Below, one piece after another: positions 1 to 11,200 of a DNA stretch of 64,000 nucleotides. The translations under genes were made by a program, and so were the position numbers. Source of the DNA: Parvibaculum sp. (GTDB lineage: Bacteria; Pseudomonadota; Alphaproteobacteria; Parvibaculales; Parvibaculaceae); contig JAEPQD010000001.1 of NCBI GenBank assembly GCA_017642695.1, positions 1,311,701 to 1,375,700 of the forward strand, written 5' to 3'. The notes beneath the pieces are model-generated. The model was not told the DNA's origin. It did no database searches and saw only the letters and a program-made list of their open reading frames with translations. How positions within the stretch are numbered: position 1 is the stretch's first letter; each line of letters opens with the position of its first letter.

Positions 1-438
1 GGGACTAATGCCGCAGGAATATTTTTCCCGGCCCCCCCCCCCCCCCCCCAACCTTGGACCGGCTGGTCTGGTAAATTCCGGCTTCATCGTCCGGCCCCCC
101 GGCGCGCCTCCAGACCGCGCTGTCCAGTTTGAACTTCGGCTGCAAGGCTGACGGCAACCCCGTTTTGAAAAGAGGCAGAACGTGCCGTCATGGTTCGCAG
201 TTGCGGGCAGCGCATACGTTCGGCTGCCGAGAAAACGCATCCGACGAAAGTTCATCTGACACGAAATATCGGTCTTCCGGCCATTTCAGGACGGTTGGGC
301 TTCAGTGCACAAACGCGTTCGCTATCATGGCGAAGAACCGGGTTCGAGCTCGGCTTCCCGCTTCATCTTCCAGGATTTTGTATCGCCTGTCTTCGCCCGC
401 CGAAGACGCGCCCGCGTGAATGAAGCTGCCCGGGCTGG
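1..438. other. Non-coding or unrecognised left end with an 18-C homopolymer
   Basis: I see no credible gene in this stretch. Short open frames exist but carry no recognisable motif and no good ribosome binding site. The striking feature is an uninterrupted run of 18 C at 32-49, just after a short T run. The rest is ordinary mixed-composition DNA downstream of the leftward hydrolase gene. The homopolymer may be a sequencing or assembly artefact. Confidence 0.5.
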
Positions 439-1317
439 CTAGGATGCGCTCGCAGCTGGCGCCGCTCGCGTCAGAAAGTCCAGAACGGCGCTTATAAATA
501 TGTCGTTCTTGTCACCCGCCACCATGTGGCCCGCATTGGCAACATCGACAAATTCGGAATGAGGAACAATTTCCGCAAATTGCTGTGCTGCTGCGACCGT
601 CACGAGATCGCTGTTGCGGCCCCGGACGAGGAGCGTCGGTATTTGTATGGAGCGCGCGGCCATTTCGAGACGTTCCGGTTCGCGGCTGCCTTGCGGCCTT
701 TGCGTGCCGGTGATGAAGCGCGGGTCCCAATGCCAGTAATAGCGGCCGTCTTCCTTGAGGCGAAGATTCTTCGCCAGTCCGCTCAGATCTTTGGGGCGCG
801 GCCGGTTAGGCATGTAGCGCGAGATCGCATTTGCGGCTTCCTCCAGAGAGGCGAACCCTTCCTCCAGATTCGACGACATGAATCCGAGAATTTTTTGAAC
901 ACCCTCCATGTTCATTTGAGGGGTGATGTCGACGAGAACCAGCGCCGCGAACCCCCTGCGCCCGGCTTGTGCGTATTCCCCCTGGGCGATCATGCCTGAG
1001 ATGCCGCCGAGCGAGGCGCCGACCAGGACCGGCGGTTCGGAAAATCCGTCCGCAATGTCCAGAAGGTCTTCGGCGAAGCGCTCCATTCTGTAGTCTCCGT
1101 CCGGAGACCAGTCGCTCTCTCCATGCCCGCGCATATCGATGGTAATGGCGTAATATCCGGAATCCCCAAGCGTTCTGCCGCAGGCTTGCCATGCGTGGCG
1201 GGTCTGGCCGCCGCCATGGGCAAGCATTACCGGCCGCCCGTTCTCGGGACCGAAAGCGTCCGCAGCGATCTTGAGATTGTGGGGAAGAGTGAATGAGATG
1301 CGGCTCGCAGGCATCAT
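439..1317 (-). CDS. Alpha/beta-fold hydrolase
   Basis: A 292-residue alpha/beta hydrolase that probably cleaves an ester, thioester or C-C bond of a catabolic intermediate. Visible landmarks are an oxyanion-hole segment HGGGQTRHAW near the N-terminus, the nucleophile elbow VGASLGG (GxSxG), a late RGRNSDLV segment that can supply the acid, and NAGHMV with the likely catalytic His. An in-frame TTG at 1359 would lengthen it, but a sigma70-like promoter (-10 at 1364-1369) sits immediately upstream of that codon. I therefore chose the ATG at 1317, which has a GGA-type ribosome site about six bases upstream. It is the last gene of a leftward group with fadH and maoC-like genes but is separated from fadH by about 280 bp and may have its own promoter. 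The substrate is unknown. Confidence 0.85.
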   Translation of the reverse strand: MMPASRISFTLPHNLKIAADAFGPENGRPVMLAHGGGQTRHAWQACGRTLGDSGYYAITIDMRGHGESDWSPDGDYRMERFAEDLLDIADGFSEPPVLVGASLGGISGMIAQGEYAQAGRRGFAALVLVDITPQMNMEGVQKILGFMSSNLEEGFASLEEAANAISRYMPNRPRPKDLSGLAKNLRLKEDGRYYWHWDPRFITGTQRPQGSREPERLEMAARSIQIPTLLVRGRNSDLVTVAAAQQFAEIVPHSEFVDVANAGHMVAGDKNDIFISAVLDFLTRAAPAASAS

Positions 1318-1363
1318 GTGTGTTTTCCAATGTGCATCTTCAGCGAATTCAAGGCTCAAATTC

Positions 1364-1391
1364 GTTATAATAGTTCTGCGGATCGTTGCAA
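1364..1391 (-). promoter_or_regulatory. Putative sigma70 promoter of the alpha/beta hydrolase gene
   Basis: On the minus strand TTGCAA (plus 1386-1391) is followed after 16 bases by TATAAC (plus 1364-1369). Transcription would start near 1357, about 40 bases upstream of the ATG at 1317. This supports the shorter start for the hydrolase. Confidence 0.45.
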
Positions 1392-1597
1392 ATTGGAGGA
1401 CCGATGTTCTCCCGATCCCCCAAGCACCAGGTCGCGGCTCATATGAGCGCGCTCAGGTCACTGCGGTACAGCTCGGCAAATTGTCCGAAGAAGGCAAGCA
1501 AACTCGCAGGGAAGCGCCAACGTTGAGCGTAGTAAGCCTTGTCCTGCCGCCAGGAAGGTGTCCCGCCTCAAACTCTGATTTAGCGAGGCTTCAATGC

Positions 1598-4494
<2,897 letters not shown>

Positions 4495-4530
4495 TCTCGG
4501 ATCTTTCGTAAAAATTTTGCGTGGATTGCG

Positions 4531-5109
4531 TCAGACTTGAGGCGCTTTGCCGTCGGGCGGCCATGCCACCACGCCATCTTCAAGAGGAATCTTGAGGCTT
4601 TTCAACAGCTGCGAAAAAAGCGACCAGTTACCGATCGCCACGACGAGTTCGATCAACTCCTCATGCGTCGGAATCTGTCCGGCGAGTTCCGCCCACGTTG
4701 CGTCGGATATCATGCCTTCGTCCAGCGTTTCATCCGTCGCCTTCATTACGGCTTTGTCGAGCGCAGAAAGAATCGGCGATGCGCGCCAGTCGCGCACGGC
4801 GAGTATGTCCTCTTCCGAGATGTCGAGCATTCGCGCGACGCGCCAGTGCTGCGTCCACTCGTAAAGCGATGCCGTTTTCCAGCCTATCCGCATGATGATG
4901 AGCTCACGCAGGCGTGCATCGAACTTGTTGCCGTCGAAGAGCAGCGTATTCAGCGTCGATGCGAGTTCGGCGGCCAGCTTTGGATGCCGCAGCAAAACAC
5001 GAAAAACGCTCAATGGGGCCATCTGCTCGGGAAGGCCCATGTCGGCTGCAATTTTCTCTGCCTCCGCCACGCTGAGCAGCGGGATACGTGTGTCGGTTTG
5101 ATTGGTCAT
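4531..5109 (-). CDS. Carboxymuconolactone decarboxylase family protein
   Basis: A 192-residue protein of the AhpD/CMD alpha-helical family. The core segment at about residues 65-95 (LRELIIMRIGWKTASLYEWTQH) shows the conserved Glu, Trp and His residues of the CMD domain. The redox CxxC pair of true AhpD is absent, so a peroxidase-reductase role is unlikely. The open frame extends upstream to 5244, but the ATG at 5109 has a strong AGGGAG ribosome site five bases away, whereas the upstream extension is AT-rich and unlike a protein. It is the first gene of the leftward operon leading to the MaoC hydratase and FadH. The exact reaction is unknown. Confidence 0.82.
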   Translation of the reverse strand: MTNQTDTRIPLLSVAEAEKIAADMGLPEQMAPLSVFRVLLRHPKLAAELASTLNTLLFDGNKFDARLRELIIMRIGWKTASLYEWTQHWRVARMLDISEEDILAVRDWRASPILSALDKAVMKATDETLDEGMISDATWAELAGQIPTHEELIELVVAIGNWSLFSQLLKSLKIPLEDGVVAWPPDGKAPQV

Positions 5110-5236
5110 TCCGGCTCCCTCATTTTTGTTCTTTATATCTTGATTGATATTTTTGTCCGGCGGCAACCAGGTTTTGTTCTTCCCGATTTGCGCTTGCTGT
5201 TTTTCGAATTCCTTATAACATATTTTTAAAGAAATC

Positions 5237-5271
5237 CACTTCAATTGAAGTGCCAGAATTGAAGTGCCAGA
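5237..5271. promoter_or_regulatory. Palindrome plus tandem repeat in a divergent promoter (candidate operator)
   Basis: CACTTCAATTGAAGTG at 5237-5252 is a perfect 16-bp palindrome. It overlaps two exact tandem copies of ATTGAAGTGCCAGA (5244-5257 and 5258-5271). The element lies in the AT-rich gap between the leftward CMD operon and the rightward alcohol dehydrogenase gene, about 40 bp before the latter's start. This is a typical place for a repressor site controlling both directions. The cognate regulator is not evident; a GntR gene lies 1.2 kb downstream. Confidence 0.5.
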
Positions 5272-5309
5272 TATGATCGGACGTCAAGTTCGCGTCGAGG
5301 GAGATGCAA

Positions 5310-6404
5310 ATGCTACCGAAAAAATCCATGGCGATGGTTCAGACTGCGCCGCGCAAGCTCGAGCGGCACGATCTGCCAATTCCAGGAGTGGCGCATGACA
5401 GCGCGATCATCCGCATTGAGGCGTGCGGCATTTGCGGTAGCGACTATGAGCAATACGAAGGTGTTCTCAACACGCCACTTCCGGCAATACCCGGCCATGA
5501 GCCATTGGGCGTCATTGAGGCGATTGGAGACGGGGCGGCTGAGAAATGGGGCGTGGATGTAGGCGACCGGGTCGCCGTGGAGACCATGCTTTCCTGTCAT
5601 TGCTGCGATACGTGCCTCGGGGGCTCCTATCACTTGTGTGACCGGCGGGAGATCTACTCCTACATTCCCCTGACAACCGAGCCCGCGCTCTGGGGCGCCT
5701 ATTCGCAGTACATGTATGTGGCGCCCAATTCGGTCGTTCATAAGATGGACAAGTCTTTGCCGGCTGAAGTGGCGGTCATGTTCAATCCGCTGGGAGCGGG
5801 CTTCCGCTGGGCAGTGGAGATTCCGGAAACAAAAATTGGCGACACAGTCGTCATTCTCGGGCCGGGCCAAAGAGGTTTGGCGAGTGTAATCGCCGCTCGT
5901 CAGGCTGGCGCGGGCACCATTGTTGTGACGGGACTGTCGGCTGACGCGGAGAAGCTGAAAATCGCGAAGGCCTTTGGGGCGGATTACGTCATAGACGTTG
6001 AGAACGAGAACGCGATTGAACGGATCAAGGAAATCACGAAGGGACGCGGGGCGGATGTGGTGGTCGAGGTGACCTCTTATGCAACTGCGCCCGTCCGTGA
6101 ATCGCTTGAATATGTGCGCAGGGGCGGAACGGTTGTCTTGGCAGGAGTAAAGGGGTTCAGGGCCATCCCGGATTTCGTCTCAGACCTGATTGTGATGAAG
6201 GAAATCACGATAAAGGGCGCGATCGGAGTCACCTCCAGCGGATATAAGAAAGCCATCAAGCTGATTGAAGACAGGAAAATTCCGATCGAGAAGATGCACA
6301 CACACAATTTTTCGCTCGAGGAAGCCGAACTGGCGATCAAGACGCTTTCGCGCCAGGTGCCGGGCGATGAGTCGATTCACTCCTGTTTGATTCCCGAGCA
6401 GTAA
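5310..6404 (+). CDS. Zinc-dependent alcohol dehydrogenase (MDR family)
   Basis: A 364-residue medium-chain NAD(P)-dependent dehydrogenase. It has the catalytic zinc region CGICGSD with GHEPLG, and a structural-zinc cluster of four Cys (CHCCDTC and a later Cys before DRRE). The Rossmann fold begins VVILGPGQRGLAS. The reaction would be reversible oxidation of an alcohol to an aldehyde or ketone. An ATG at 5304 is possible, but the GGGAG at 5299-5303 abuts it and is well spaced for the ATG at 5310, so I prefer the latter. It is divergent from the CMD/MaoC/FadH operon and shares the palindromic control region. It may act on the alcohol made by the P450 of this region, but that is inference. Confidence 0.87.
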   Translation: MLPKKSMAMVQTAPRKLERHDLPIPGVAHDSAIIRIEACGICGSDYEQYEGVLNTPLPAIPGHEPLGVIEAIGDGAAEKWGVDVGDRVAVETMLSCHCCDTCLGGSYHLCDRREIYSYIPLTTEPALWGAYSQYMYVAPNSVVHKMDKSLPAEVAVMFNPLGAGFRWAVEIPETKIGDTVVILGPGQRGLASVIAARQAGAGTIVVTGLSADAEKLKIAKAFGADYVIDVENENAIERIKEITKGRGADVVVEVTSYATAPVRESLEYVRRGGTVVLAGVKGFRAIPDFVSDLIVMKEITIKGAIGVTSSGYKKAIKLIEDRKIPIEKMHTHNFSLEEAELAIKTLSRQVPGDESIHSCLIPEQ

Positions 6405-6484
6405 TGACTTCAGGCGGGCCGGAAAGCGGAGGCAGTAGACCGGAGATGATCGGCACCTCATTTCCCTGCTTTGATTGTACCCAT

Positions 6485-6502
6485 CATGACATTTCGGTCA
6501 TG
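6485..6502. promoter_or_regulatory. Perfect inverted repeat upstream of gntR (candidate autoregulatory operator)
   Basis: CATGAC at 6485-6490 and GTCATG at 6497-6502 form a perfect inverted repeat with a 6-bp spacer. The repeat is centred about 55 bp before the GntR start. Its half-site geometry resembles operators of the FadR/FCD subfamily of GntR repressors. Autoregulation of the downstream regulator-oxygenase-thioesterase unit is the simplest reading. Confidence 0.5.
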
Positions 6503-6548
6503 TTGATGAAGGCGGCGAGGTGATAATCTGTGCCCGGAAACACTCTGA

Positions 6549-7406
6549 ATGGCATTGGATGTTATGACTGCGAATAGGCCGGTAGACTCTTCTGCGAAGC
6601 GCGACAAGAGATCTTTGCGCTTGGCGTTCCAGATCGTGAATGAAATCGGACAAAGGAAGTTGGAGAAAGGTCATCTGCTTCCTTCCGAGCACGAAATGCT
6701 CGATCACTACGGGGTGGCGCGCGCAACCTTGCGTGAGGCATTGCGGTTTCTTGAGCTGCAAGGCGTGATCAAGCTGAGGCCCGGCCCCGGCGGCGGTCCT
6801 GTTGTGCTGGAGCCCAAGCCGGAGAACTTTGCAAGCGCGATGGCGCTGCTTTTGCAGTTTACCGGCGCCGAGTACAGGTCGCTCATAGAGGTGCGGCAGG
6901 CGGTAAGTCCCGGCATGGCGGCGTTCGCCGCGGAGCGTGCGAGTCAGGAAGATGTCGAACGTCTGCGCGAATCTCTGGATCGGCTGAAAAATCTTGTGGG
7001 TTCTTCACAGGAATATGTTGAGGAGAACCGCAATTTTCACGATCTCCTTGCCCTTGCCGGCCAAAACCCCTTGATGGTCTTTCTGGTTGTGGGACTTCAC
7101 CAGATAACAAGTTCGTCTTCTCTTGGCATTTTCTATACGGAATCCGAGCGCAGTTATCAGATCAATGCCTACGAGCGAATATTGTCCGCTATCGTCAAAC
7201 GCGATCCGGAATTGGCGTCCTCCGAAATGGGACGCTTCATGCTGAGGTCCGATCGCTATCTGGAGCAGCGATATCCCGATTTGATGTCAAAGCGCATTCG
7301 CTGGGTCGATGGCACGAGAGATGGCGCGAAGCTGTCCGGCAAGAAGCCGGGATCGCAGCACGTACCGATTGGAAAGTTGAACAGAAAAAGAAAACGGGAG
7401 GTATAG
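6549..7406 (+). CDS. GntR-family (FadR/FCD subfamily) transcriptional regulator
   Basis: A 285-residue repressor. The N-terminal winged helix (about residues 20-90) has the GntR pattern LLPSEHEMLDHYGVARATLREALRFLE followed by a wing rich in Gly/Pro. The C-terminal part (about 110-260) is an all-helical FCD ligand domain (SLIEVRQAVSPGMAAFAAERA, then ENRNFHDLLALA). The ATG at 6549 is assumed; one at 6564 is also possible. Its stop abuts the next ATG with no gap, so it is co-transcribed with the nitronate-monooxygenase-type gene and very likely controls it. The inverted repeat at 6485-6502 is its probable operator. The ligand is probably an acid or acyl-CoA of the pathway. Confidence 0.87.
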   Translation: MALDVMTANRPVDSSAKRDKRSLRLAFQIVNEIGQRKLEKGHLLPSEHEMLDHYGVARATLREALRFLELQGVIKLRPGPGGGPVVLEPKPENFASAMALLLQFTGAEYRSLIEVRQAVSPGMAAFAAERASQEDVERLRESLDRLKNLVGSSQEYVEENRNFHDLLALAGQNPLMVFLVVGLHQITSSSSLGIFYTESERSYQINAYERILSAIVKRDPELASSEMGRFMLRSDRYLEQRYPDLMSKRIRWVDGTRDGAKLSGKKPGSQHVPIGKLNRKRKREV

Positions 7407-8558
7407 ATGGCTCTTCGAAGCCGCGTTAGCGAAATGCTGGGAATCAAGTATCCGATTCTTTTGGCGGGAATGGGTGGGGCCAGCGTGCCGCGTTTGGCAG
7501 CTGCGGTCTCCAATGCAGGAGGCTTGGGAGTCTTGGGAGCTGCAGCCTGTTCTCCCGAGCAGTTGCGAGAATGGATTAGAGAGACGCGCTCGCTGACTGA
7601 CAAGCCGTTCGGAGTTGATACGCTTCTGCCCGCCTCTGTGCGGCGGGGGACCAAGCCGCAATCGGGTGGCGGCGATCTTGACCCGATGGAAGTGCTTGGC
7701 GAATACAAGAAATTCGCCCGGGATTTCATGGAGAAAGAAGGTCTTGAGTCGACCGGAACCTCCTCGATTGTCTCCAATGCCGGTTCGGAAGGGCAAAACA
7801 AGGGCCGGCAGGACTCTCCGCAGTTCTTCTCCAAGGAATTCTTTGAAGCCCAGATGGAGGTCGTGGTCGAGGAAAAGGTCGCTGTGTATGCAGCTGGACT
7901 TGGTAATCCCGGCCCTTGGATTGATCGCCTGCATGCCAACGGCACCAAGGTGATGGCTGTTGTCGGCGCCGTGAAGCATGCGGTCCAGGTAGTCAACTCG
8001 GGTATCGATCTCATCGTCGCTCAGGGACATGATGGCGGCGGCCACAACTCTCCGATCGGTACCATGGCGCTGATACCGCAGGTGGTTGACGCCATCGGCG
8101 GCCGGATTCCGGTGCTTGGCGCTGGCGGCATTTCTGACGGCCGGGGGATAGCGGCCTCATTCATGCTGGGCGCAGAAGGAGCCTGGATCGGGACAACATT
8201 CCTGGCGACGGATGAAGCCGGCATCGAGGACTTCCAGAAGGAAGTTATTGCCGATAGCGGTGACGGCGACACTGTGGTTTCACGGGCTGTCACCGGCAAG
8301 CCCGCCCGGATTATCCGGAACAAATGGGCCCAGGCTTGGGTGGAGGCAAAGAAAGAACCACTCCCCATGCCGTTCCAGTCCATTGTGGCGGGGCCCGTCC
8401 TCGCAGCAGCCATGGCGGCGAAGCGCAAGGACATTGCTCCCGGTTTCGCGGGTCAGGGAATGGGGCTCGTCAAGAAAGTCCGCCCAGCTGCCGAGGTCAT
8501 GAAAGATCTCGTTACAGAAGCGGAAACGGCGCTTTCGAGCGCCCGGCAGTTTGCATAA
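7407..8558 (+). CDS. Nitronate monooxygenase / 2-nitropropane dioxygenase-type flavoprotein
   Basis: A 383-residue FMN TIM-barrel enzyme. Family marks are the N-terminal PILLAGMGGAS, the FMN-binding segment VAQGHDGGGHNSPIGT with the conserved His region, and PVLGAGGISDGRGIAA before the phosphate-binding part. Family members oxidise nitronates or act as enoyl reductases or oxygenases on other substrates; in CoA-catabolic clusters the physiological substrate is usually unknown. The start follows the GntR stop directly, with a GGGAGG ribosome site inside the end of gntR. The thioesterase begins 10 bp downstream, giving a tight three-gene operon. Confidence 0.85.
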   Translation: MALRSRVSEMLGIKYPILLAGMGGASVPRLAAAVSNAGGLGVLGAAACSPEQLREWIRETRSLTDKPFGVDTLLPASVRRGTKPQSGGGDLDPMEVLGEYKKFARDFMEKEGLESTGTSSIVSNAGSEGQNKGRQDSPQFFSKEFFEAQMEVVVEEKVAVYAAGLGNPGPWIDRLHANGTKVMAVVGAVKHAVQVVNSGIDLIVAQGHDGGGHNSPIGTMALIPQVVDAIGGRIPVLGAGGISDGRGIAASFMLGAEGAWIGTTFLATDEAGIEDFQKEVIADSGDGDTVVSRAVTGKPARIIRNKWAQAWVEAKKEPLPMPFQSIVAGPVLAAAMAAKRKDIAPGFAGQGMGLVKKVRPAAEVMKDLVTEAETALSSARQFA

Positions 8559-8568
8559 GGGAGGCGTC

Positions 8569-9015
8569 ATGGCACTTGCGATTAAGCTGCCCGACTTCAA
8601 TCAGGAGATTGCAGACGCGTTTATTGGCGCCAGCAATTCGATGACGGGCCTGCCGGAATTTCTCGGCGTACAGATCGTCCATGCGGAGCCTGGCATGATC
8701 CGCGCGGAAATGCCGGTCACGGAAAAATTGCTGACCCCCATCGGCAATATGCATGGCGGGGTACTGGCCGCGGTATGCGATCATGTGCTTGGCTGTGTTT
8801 GCTATCCGCACATGAAAAAAGGCCAGTGGGCGGCCACGACCGAATTCAAGCTGAATCTGCTTGCCCCTGTAACTGAGGGAACCGTCGTGGCGGAAGCCAG
8901 GCTTGTTTCCATGACGAAATCGACCGCTGTGGTGCGGATCGATGTATCCAATGAGGGGCGTGCTTGCTGTGCCGCTCAGGGCACGGTGCTGATCCGTGAC
9001 CCAAGACCGAAATAG
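8569..9015 (+). CDS. PaaI-type hotdog-fold thioesterase
   Basis: A 148-residue single hotdog protein likely to hydrolyse an acyl-CoA thioester. The signature GNMHGGVLAAVCDHVLG contains the HGG turn and the Asp used by PaaI-like thioesterases. The ATG at 8569 is chosen over an upstream TTG because AGGGAGG lies at the right distance. It ends the GntR/flavoprotein operon, and a strong stem-loop follows at 9040. It may relieve CoA sequestration or release a free acid from the pathway. Confidence 0.87.
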   Translation: MALAIKLPDFNQEIADAFIGASNSMTGLPEFLGVQIVHAEPGMIRAEMPVTEKLLTPIGNMHGGVLAAVCDHVLGCVCYPHMKKGQWAATTEFKLNLLAPVTEGTVVAEARLVSMTKSTAVVRIDVSNEGRACCAAQGTVLIRDPRPK

Positions 9016-9039
9016 AACATGACATCCGGTCTCTGAGAT

Positions 9040-9078
9040 GAGGCGCTTCGATACGGTTTAAACCGATCGAAGCGCCTC
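9040..9078. terminator. Strong 13-bp stem-loop between convergent operons (bidirectional terminator candidate)
   Basis: GAGGCGCTTCGAT at 9040-9052 is a perfect inverted repeat of ATCGAAGCGCCTC at 9066-9078. The 13-base interior contains the self-complementary CGGTTTAAACCG, so almost the whole 39 bases can pair with one bulged A. A weak T-rich tail (TTATTA) follows on the plus strand. It sits between the rightward thioesterase gene and the convergent luciferase-like gene. Confidence 0.75.
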
Positions 9079-9144
9079 TTATTATCCGGGACGCCAGACT
9101 GATTAATTGCCCGGCCGTGTTCGATACTCAGCAGGAAGCAAGTC

Positions 9145-10224
9145 TTATGCGGCCTTGCGGCGATCCCATTCCCTCAGCGCCGGAATGACGTGTTCGGCGA
9201 AGCAGCGCATCGAGCGTTCGGCTTCGTCGTAGCCGATGCCGCCGAAACGGAAACAGGGGTTGATGTCGAAATCTCCCAGAAGCTCATAGCGCCATTTGTA
9301 CTTCTTGATGATTTGTTCGGGCGTGCCCCACGCTGTCACGTCCAGGTAGCCCGCCGCCATACCTTCCTTGCCGATGGAGCGGATTGCCTCGACGGCATCG
9401 CCATAAGCTTCATAGCCCTTGGCTTCCTTTAGATGATCGCTTGCCAGTTCGTAGTGATCGAGGACGGTCAGCAAATAATTGGTGACATATTGCCGGCCCA
9501 GCCGTTCGGCTCGCTCGGGGTCGGTGTCGCAATAGGTGAAGTCACAAATCATGATCGGTGGAGATTTCCGTCCATGATGTTCCTGGAAGGCCTTGCGGTA
9601 GGCAGCCACGGCTTCGGCCTGCTGTTCCCAAGGGCGCTGCGCGAAGATCACCATGCGTGCGCCGATCTTGGCGCATTCCTGTACCGACTCCGGTGACATC
9701 GCTACCTGGTAGATGCGGTCGTCGAAGCTCTTGTAGGGCCCGGGCCTGATTTCAGTGCGAGTTTGCGGGTAATACGGTCCCTTTCCCTCGATAAAGCCGG
9801 TCTCAATCGCCTGGAGCACCATGTCCGCGCTTTCGTCGAAGCGGGCCCGCGCTTCGTCCATGTCGATTCCCATGCCGGCATATTCTTTCCTCGCGAGGCC
9901 GCGGCCCATGCCGAAAAGGGTGCGTCCCTCGCAGAGGTGGTCCAGAAGGACAATTTTTTCGGCCACGCGGATCGGCATGTTCCACGGCAGGATAACAGCC
10001 CCGGTTCCGAGCTTGATCCGGCTTGTTCTGCCGGCCATGTAGCTCAGAAACTGAATGTTATCCGGGCAGAAAGAATAGTCCTCGAAATGATGTTCGACAG
10101 GCCACAATGCATCGAAGCCAAGTTCCTCGGCCAGCAGACCGAGCCTTATGTCTTCATCATAGACCTGCGCGTCGCTCGTTCGGCGTCCGAAATTCTGGAA
10201 CACCATCTGTACACCAAACTGCAT
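9145..10224 (-). CDS. Luciferase-like (LLM class) flavin-dependent oxidoreductase
   Basis: A 359-residue TIM-barrel monooxygenase of the bacterial luciferase superfamily, using reduced FMN or F420. The N-terminus (GVQMVFQNFG, then LAEELGFDALWPVEHHF) and the later segments RIKLGTGAVILP and VAEKIVLLDHL are typical. Members oxygenate ketones, aldehydes or alkanes, or oxidise with F420. A ribosome site (GAGGAAA) lies about six bases before the ATG. It is transcribed leftward after the enoyl-CoA hydratase gene, with a 45-bp gap, so the two are probably one operon. The substrate is not predictable. Confidence 0.85.
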   Translation of the reverse strand: MQFGVQMVFQNFGRRTSDAQVYDEDIRLGLLAEELGFDALWPVEHHFEDYSFCPDNIQFLSYMAGRTSRIKLGTGAVILPWNMPIRVAEKIVLLDHLCEGRTLFGMGRGLARKEYAGMGIDMDEARARFDESADMVLQAIETGFIEGKGPYYPQTRTEIRPGPYKSFDDRIYQVAMSPESVQECAKIGARMVIFAQRPWEQQAEAVAAYRKAFQEHHGRKSPPIMICDFTYCDTDPERAERLGRQYVTNYLLTVLDHYELASDHLKEAKGYEAYGDAVEAIRSIGKEGMAAGYLDVTAWGTPEQIIKKYKWRYELLGDFDINPCFRFGGIGYDEAERSMRCFAEHVIPALREWDRRKAA

Positions 10225-10269
10225 CGATAGTTTCCTCGCTCTTATTCAGACTTTTTTACCTGCCGTGAA

Positions 10270-11076
10270 CTAGCGGCCCTTGTAGACAGGCTTGCGCTTC
10301 TCCATGAACGCCTTCGGGCCTTCTCGTGCGTCTTCCGTCTTGAACACCGGCGCGGCATTTCGCGATTCGATCTTCATTGCCTCTTCTTCGGGCCGGCCAA
10401 GGCATTCCCGGGCCGATTTGCGGATGGCCTGCACCGCTATTGGGCCGTTTGCCGATATTTTCTCCGCAAGCTCCATGGCTGCCTCGAGTGCCTTGCCATC
10501 GGGCACCACACGATTAAGAAAGCCAAGTTCATAGGCTTCTTGCGCCGAGATAAGGTCGCCGGTCAGCAGCAGTTCCATCGCGCGCGCATATGGCACCTGC
10601 CGCGGCAAGCGGACGGTCGAGCCACCACCGGGAAAAATCGCCCACTTGACTTCCTGAACGCCAAACTTCGCCGACTCCACGGCCACGCGCATATCGGTAC
10701 CTTGCGCGAGTTCCATTCCGCCTGCTATCGCGTGACCATTGATGGCCGCAATAACGGGTTTGACCGCATCAAAGGTGCGCAGCAGACCGGCGCCGATCAG
10801 GTCCGGTGCCTCAAGGGCCTTCTGATCCCATTCGTCTTCGGGCTTCCTTGCGCCGCTGATCAGCGGAATGAGTTTGCCGAGATCGGCGCCGGCGCAAAAG
10901 GCTTTGTCGCCTGCGCCGGTTACGACGGCTGCCCGGATGTCACCGTCGTCGCGCACCTGTTTCCAGGCATCGCCCAGCCGGACCAGCATCTCGGGGCTGA
11001 AGGCGTTGCGCGCCTCCGGCCTGTTCAGCGTCACAATTGCGATATGTCCACGTTTCTCGAATAGAACCGGCGCCAT
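10270..11076 (-). CDS. Enoyl-CoA hydratase/isomerase family protein
   Basis: A 268-residue crotonase-fold protein. The first oxyanion-hole segment is GAGDKAFCAGADL and the second is INGHAIAGGMELA. The usual first catalytic Glu position is occupied by the segment GTDMRVAVESAKFGVQEVKW, so whether it is a hydratase or another crotonase activity is open. A GGGAGA ribosome site precedes the ATG. It heads the leftward pair with the luciferase-like enzyme and is divergent from the amidohydrolase run; the 124-bp gap holds an inverted repeat. Confidence 0.87.
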   Translation of the reverse strand: MAPVLFEKRGHIAIVTLNRPEARNAFSPEMLVRLGDAWKQVRDDGDIRAAVVTGAGDKAFCAGADLGKLIPLISGARKPEDEWDQKALEAPDLIGAGLLRTFDAVKPVIAAINGHAIAGGMELAQGTDMRVAVESAKFGVQEVKWAIFPGGGSTVRLPRQVPYARAMELLLTGDLISAQEAYELGFLNRVVPDGKALEAAMELAEKISANGPIAVQAIRKSARECLGRPEEEAMKIESRNAAPVFKTEDAREGPKAFMEKRKPVYKGR

Positions 11077-11120
11077 TATCTGCTCTCCCTTTTCGGCTTC
11101 GATCGAGCCGACTTTTTGAT

Positions 11121-11146
11121 CTGGTCAAAAATTCTAGCTGGACCAG
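11121..11146. promoter_or_regulatory. Inverted repeat in divergent promoter region (candidate operator)
   Basis: CTGGTC (11121-11126) and GACCAG (11141-11146) form an inverted repeat with a 14-bp spacer. It lies in the divergent gap between the enoyl-CoA hydratase and amidohydrolase genes. A TATAAT-like -10 (11171-11176) and a strong purine-rich ribosome site before 11201 follow on the plus strand. A control site for the long rightward catabolic operon is the likely meaning. Confidence 0.4.
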
Positions 11147-11200
11147 AATGAAGAAACCAGCTTAAATCATTATAATAATTTAGAGGGAGGAGGAGATACC

